Source of the DNA: Desulfobacteraceae bacterium
Lineage (GTDB): Bacteria; Desulfobacterota; Desulfobacteria; Desulfobacterales; SURF-7
Direction: 5' to 3'
DNA: 64,000 nucleotides
Assembly (NCBI GenBank): GCA_003599865.1
Contig: QZKS01000082.1
Span: forward strand, 47,652-111,651
Shown: piece after piece, positions 63,416 through 64,000 of the stretch
Layout: every line of letters begins with the position of its first letter
Numbering within the stretch: the stretch's first letter is position 1
The notes under the pieces: model-generated
Database searches by the model: none
Seen by the model: the letters and a program-made list of their open reading frames with translations, nothing else
Told to the model about the DNA's origin: nothing
Position numbers and translations under genes: made by a program

Positions 63416-63682
63416 TTATAAACCAAAAGCCGTTAAAATGGGTGCCCATATTCCTGACAAAAACCAGAATCCTACAAATACGAAAATGCCTATCCAAAGG
63501 GATGTATCAGCTCCAATTAAAAAAGCACCGACCAATCCCATGACAATCGAAATGATTGATAATATTGATAGAACAGACTCTGAAGCTATAACCGCAGCGT
63601 CCATTGGGCCTCTCCTATGGTTTAATAGCCCCCATCCTCTTATTATTGAAGCTATTAAAAGAATAATAATACCGGCGGTCAT
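63416..63682 (-). CDS. Small membrane protein, 88 residues
   Basis: The protein has three or four hydrophobic helices (MTAGIIILLIASIIRGWGLL at the start, SVLSILSIISIVMGLVGAFL near the middle, IGIFVFVGFWFLSGIW near the end) with short charged loops. No family is recognised. It lies between two minus-strand genes and is likely part of one transcript with them. Confidence 0.6.
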   Translation of the reverse strand: MTAGIIILLIASIIRGWGLLNHRRGPMDAAVIASESVLSILSIISIVMGLVGAFLIGADTSLWIGIFVFVGFWFLSGIWAPILTAFGL

Positions 63683-63719
63683 TTTTTCACCCTTGATAAT
63701 TTATAATTGTTTTTGGTTT

Positions 63720-64000
63720 TCACGACATTTTGCTAAATAATTTTTCCATTTCTTGGGTATCAATTTTGTCCGACAACTTATGTTTGCCAAAAAAGCGGGT
63801 AATATAATTTCGAGCGATCACTTCAAAATTGTGATTTATGTCGTTCCCTGCCTCCACATAATGCGCCGCTTTAAGTAAGGCAATGAGCAACTGTGTTTCG
63901 TTAAGACTTTTAGTTCGTTCGACATGGTCTTTTATGCCTCTCATAAAGAGTCCCATCATTTCCTCAAGTTGGTATTGATTATACCGTCTATCCTTGACCG
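63720..64000 (-). CDS. Hypothetical protein, C-terminal part (runs off the window)
   Basis: The minus-strand frame is open from the end of the window and continues past two possible ATG codons at 63954-63959, so the start probably lies outside. The visible ~93 residues (YNQYQLEEMMGLFMRGIKDH, LNETQLLIALLKAAHYVEAG, and a C-terminal DKIDTQEMEKLFSKMS) are soluble and helical. No family is recognised. Confidence 0.5.
   Translation of the reverse strand, partial: VKDRRYNQYQLEEMMGLFMRGIKDHVERTKSLNETQLLIALLKAAHYVEAGNDINHNFEVIARNYITRFFGKHKLSDKIDTQEMEKLFSKMS

Noticed and set aside
1..64000. CRISPR arrays, rRNA and tRNA genes
   Set aside because: No regular spaced repeats, conserved rRNA segments or tRNA-like cloverleaf with a T-loop were seen by eye; a covariance-model search could still find a missed tRNA.

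Overview
The window reads as a chromosome segment of an anaerobic or microaerophilic Gram-negative bacterium, most likely a Desulfobacterota (sulfate-reducer-like) lineage. This is inferred from gene content: a nickel CO dehydrogenase, Hdr-type electron-transfer subunits attached to anaerobic glycerol-3-phosphate dehydrogenase, rubredoxin and ferritin-like proteins, a ferredoxin-thioredoxin-reductase-type protein, a PulC-type protein, and a very large pseudokinase/AAA/histidine-kinase protein with its regulator. No rRNA, tRNA or CRISPR array was found.

Layout. 1-6.5 kb: the end of a periplasmic binding protein, a copper export pair (CopZ-like chaperone and CopA ATPase) behind a visible promoter, a CoA-disulfide-reductase/rhodanese fusion, and a second binding protein. 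6.5-13 kb: a histidine kinase lacking its ATPase domain, a DUF2156 protein, a ferritin-like protein, a DUF547 protein, and a TVP38-flavin reductase fusion. 13-20 kb: an operon of aldehyde dehydrogenase, an altered rubredoxin and a SagB-type flavin dehydrogenase, then an AcuI-like reductase and a convergent solitary CODH (cooS) with a palindromic promoter. 20-28 kb: a DUF255 protein, an HtrA-like lipoprotein, a membrane protein with a two-CxxC tail, lipid hydrolases, an orphan GspC, an ATC-hydrolase-like protein, and a REPIN-like element. 28-34 kb: the giant sensor and its NarL-type regulator. 34-42 kb: glutaredoxin, FTR-like protein and MntP, then citrate synthase, a rubredoxin-membrane protein, a thioredoxin-reductase fusion and aconitase. 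42-53 kb: a sensor kinase, an ATP-grasp ligase, and a glycerol-3-phosphate regulon (glpR divergent from glpA, glpB, two Hdr-like subunits, glpK). 52.7-56.6 kb: an accessory patch with a frameshifted IS91-type transposase remnant, an intact RayT-type transposase between perfect 27-bp inverted repeats, gene debris and a cardiolipin synthase, bounded by two copies of a ~62-bp direct repeat. 56.6-64 kb: a secreted protease, a block of small envelope proteins, a TetR-led operon with two Fe-S proteins, and three small minus-strand genes running off the end.

Together the window combines thiol, flavin and Fe-S redox chemistry, metal export, TCA entry enzymes and glycerol-3-phosphate oxidation. The least ordinary points are the remodelled GlpC: its Fe-S part is fused to a NarI-like membrane domain with a CxxCH haem-c motif, and its CCG part is a separate HdrB-like protein. 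Others are the RayT element with perfect termini alongside a REPIN-like element, the ATPase-less histidine kinase, the pseudokinase head of the giant sensor, and the aldehyde dehydrogenase/rubredoxin/SagB cassette.
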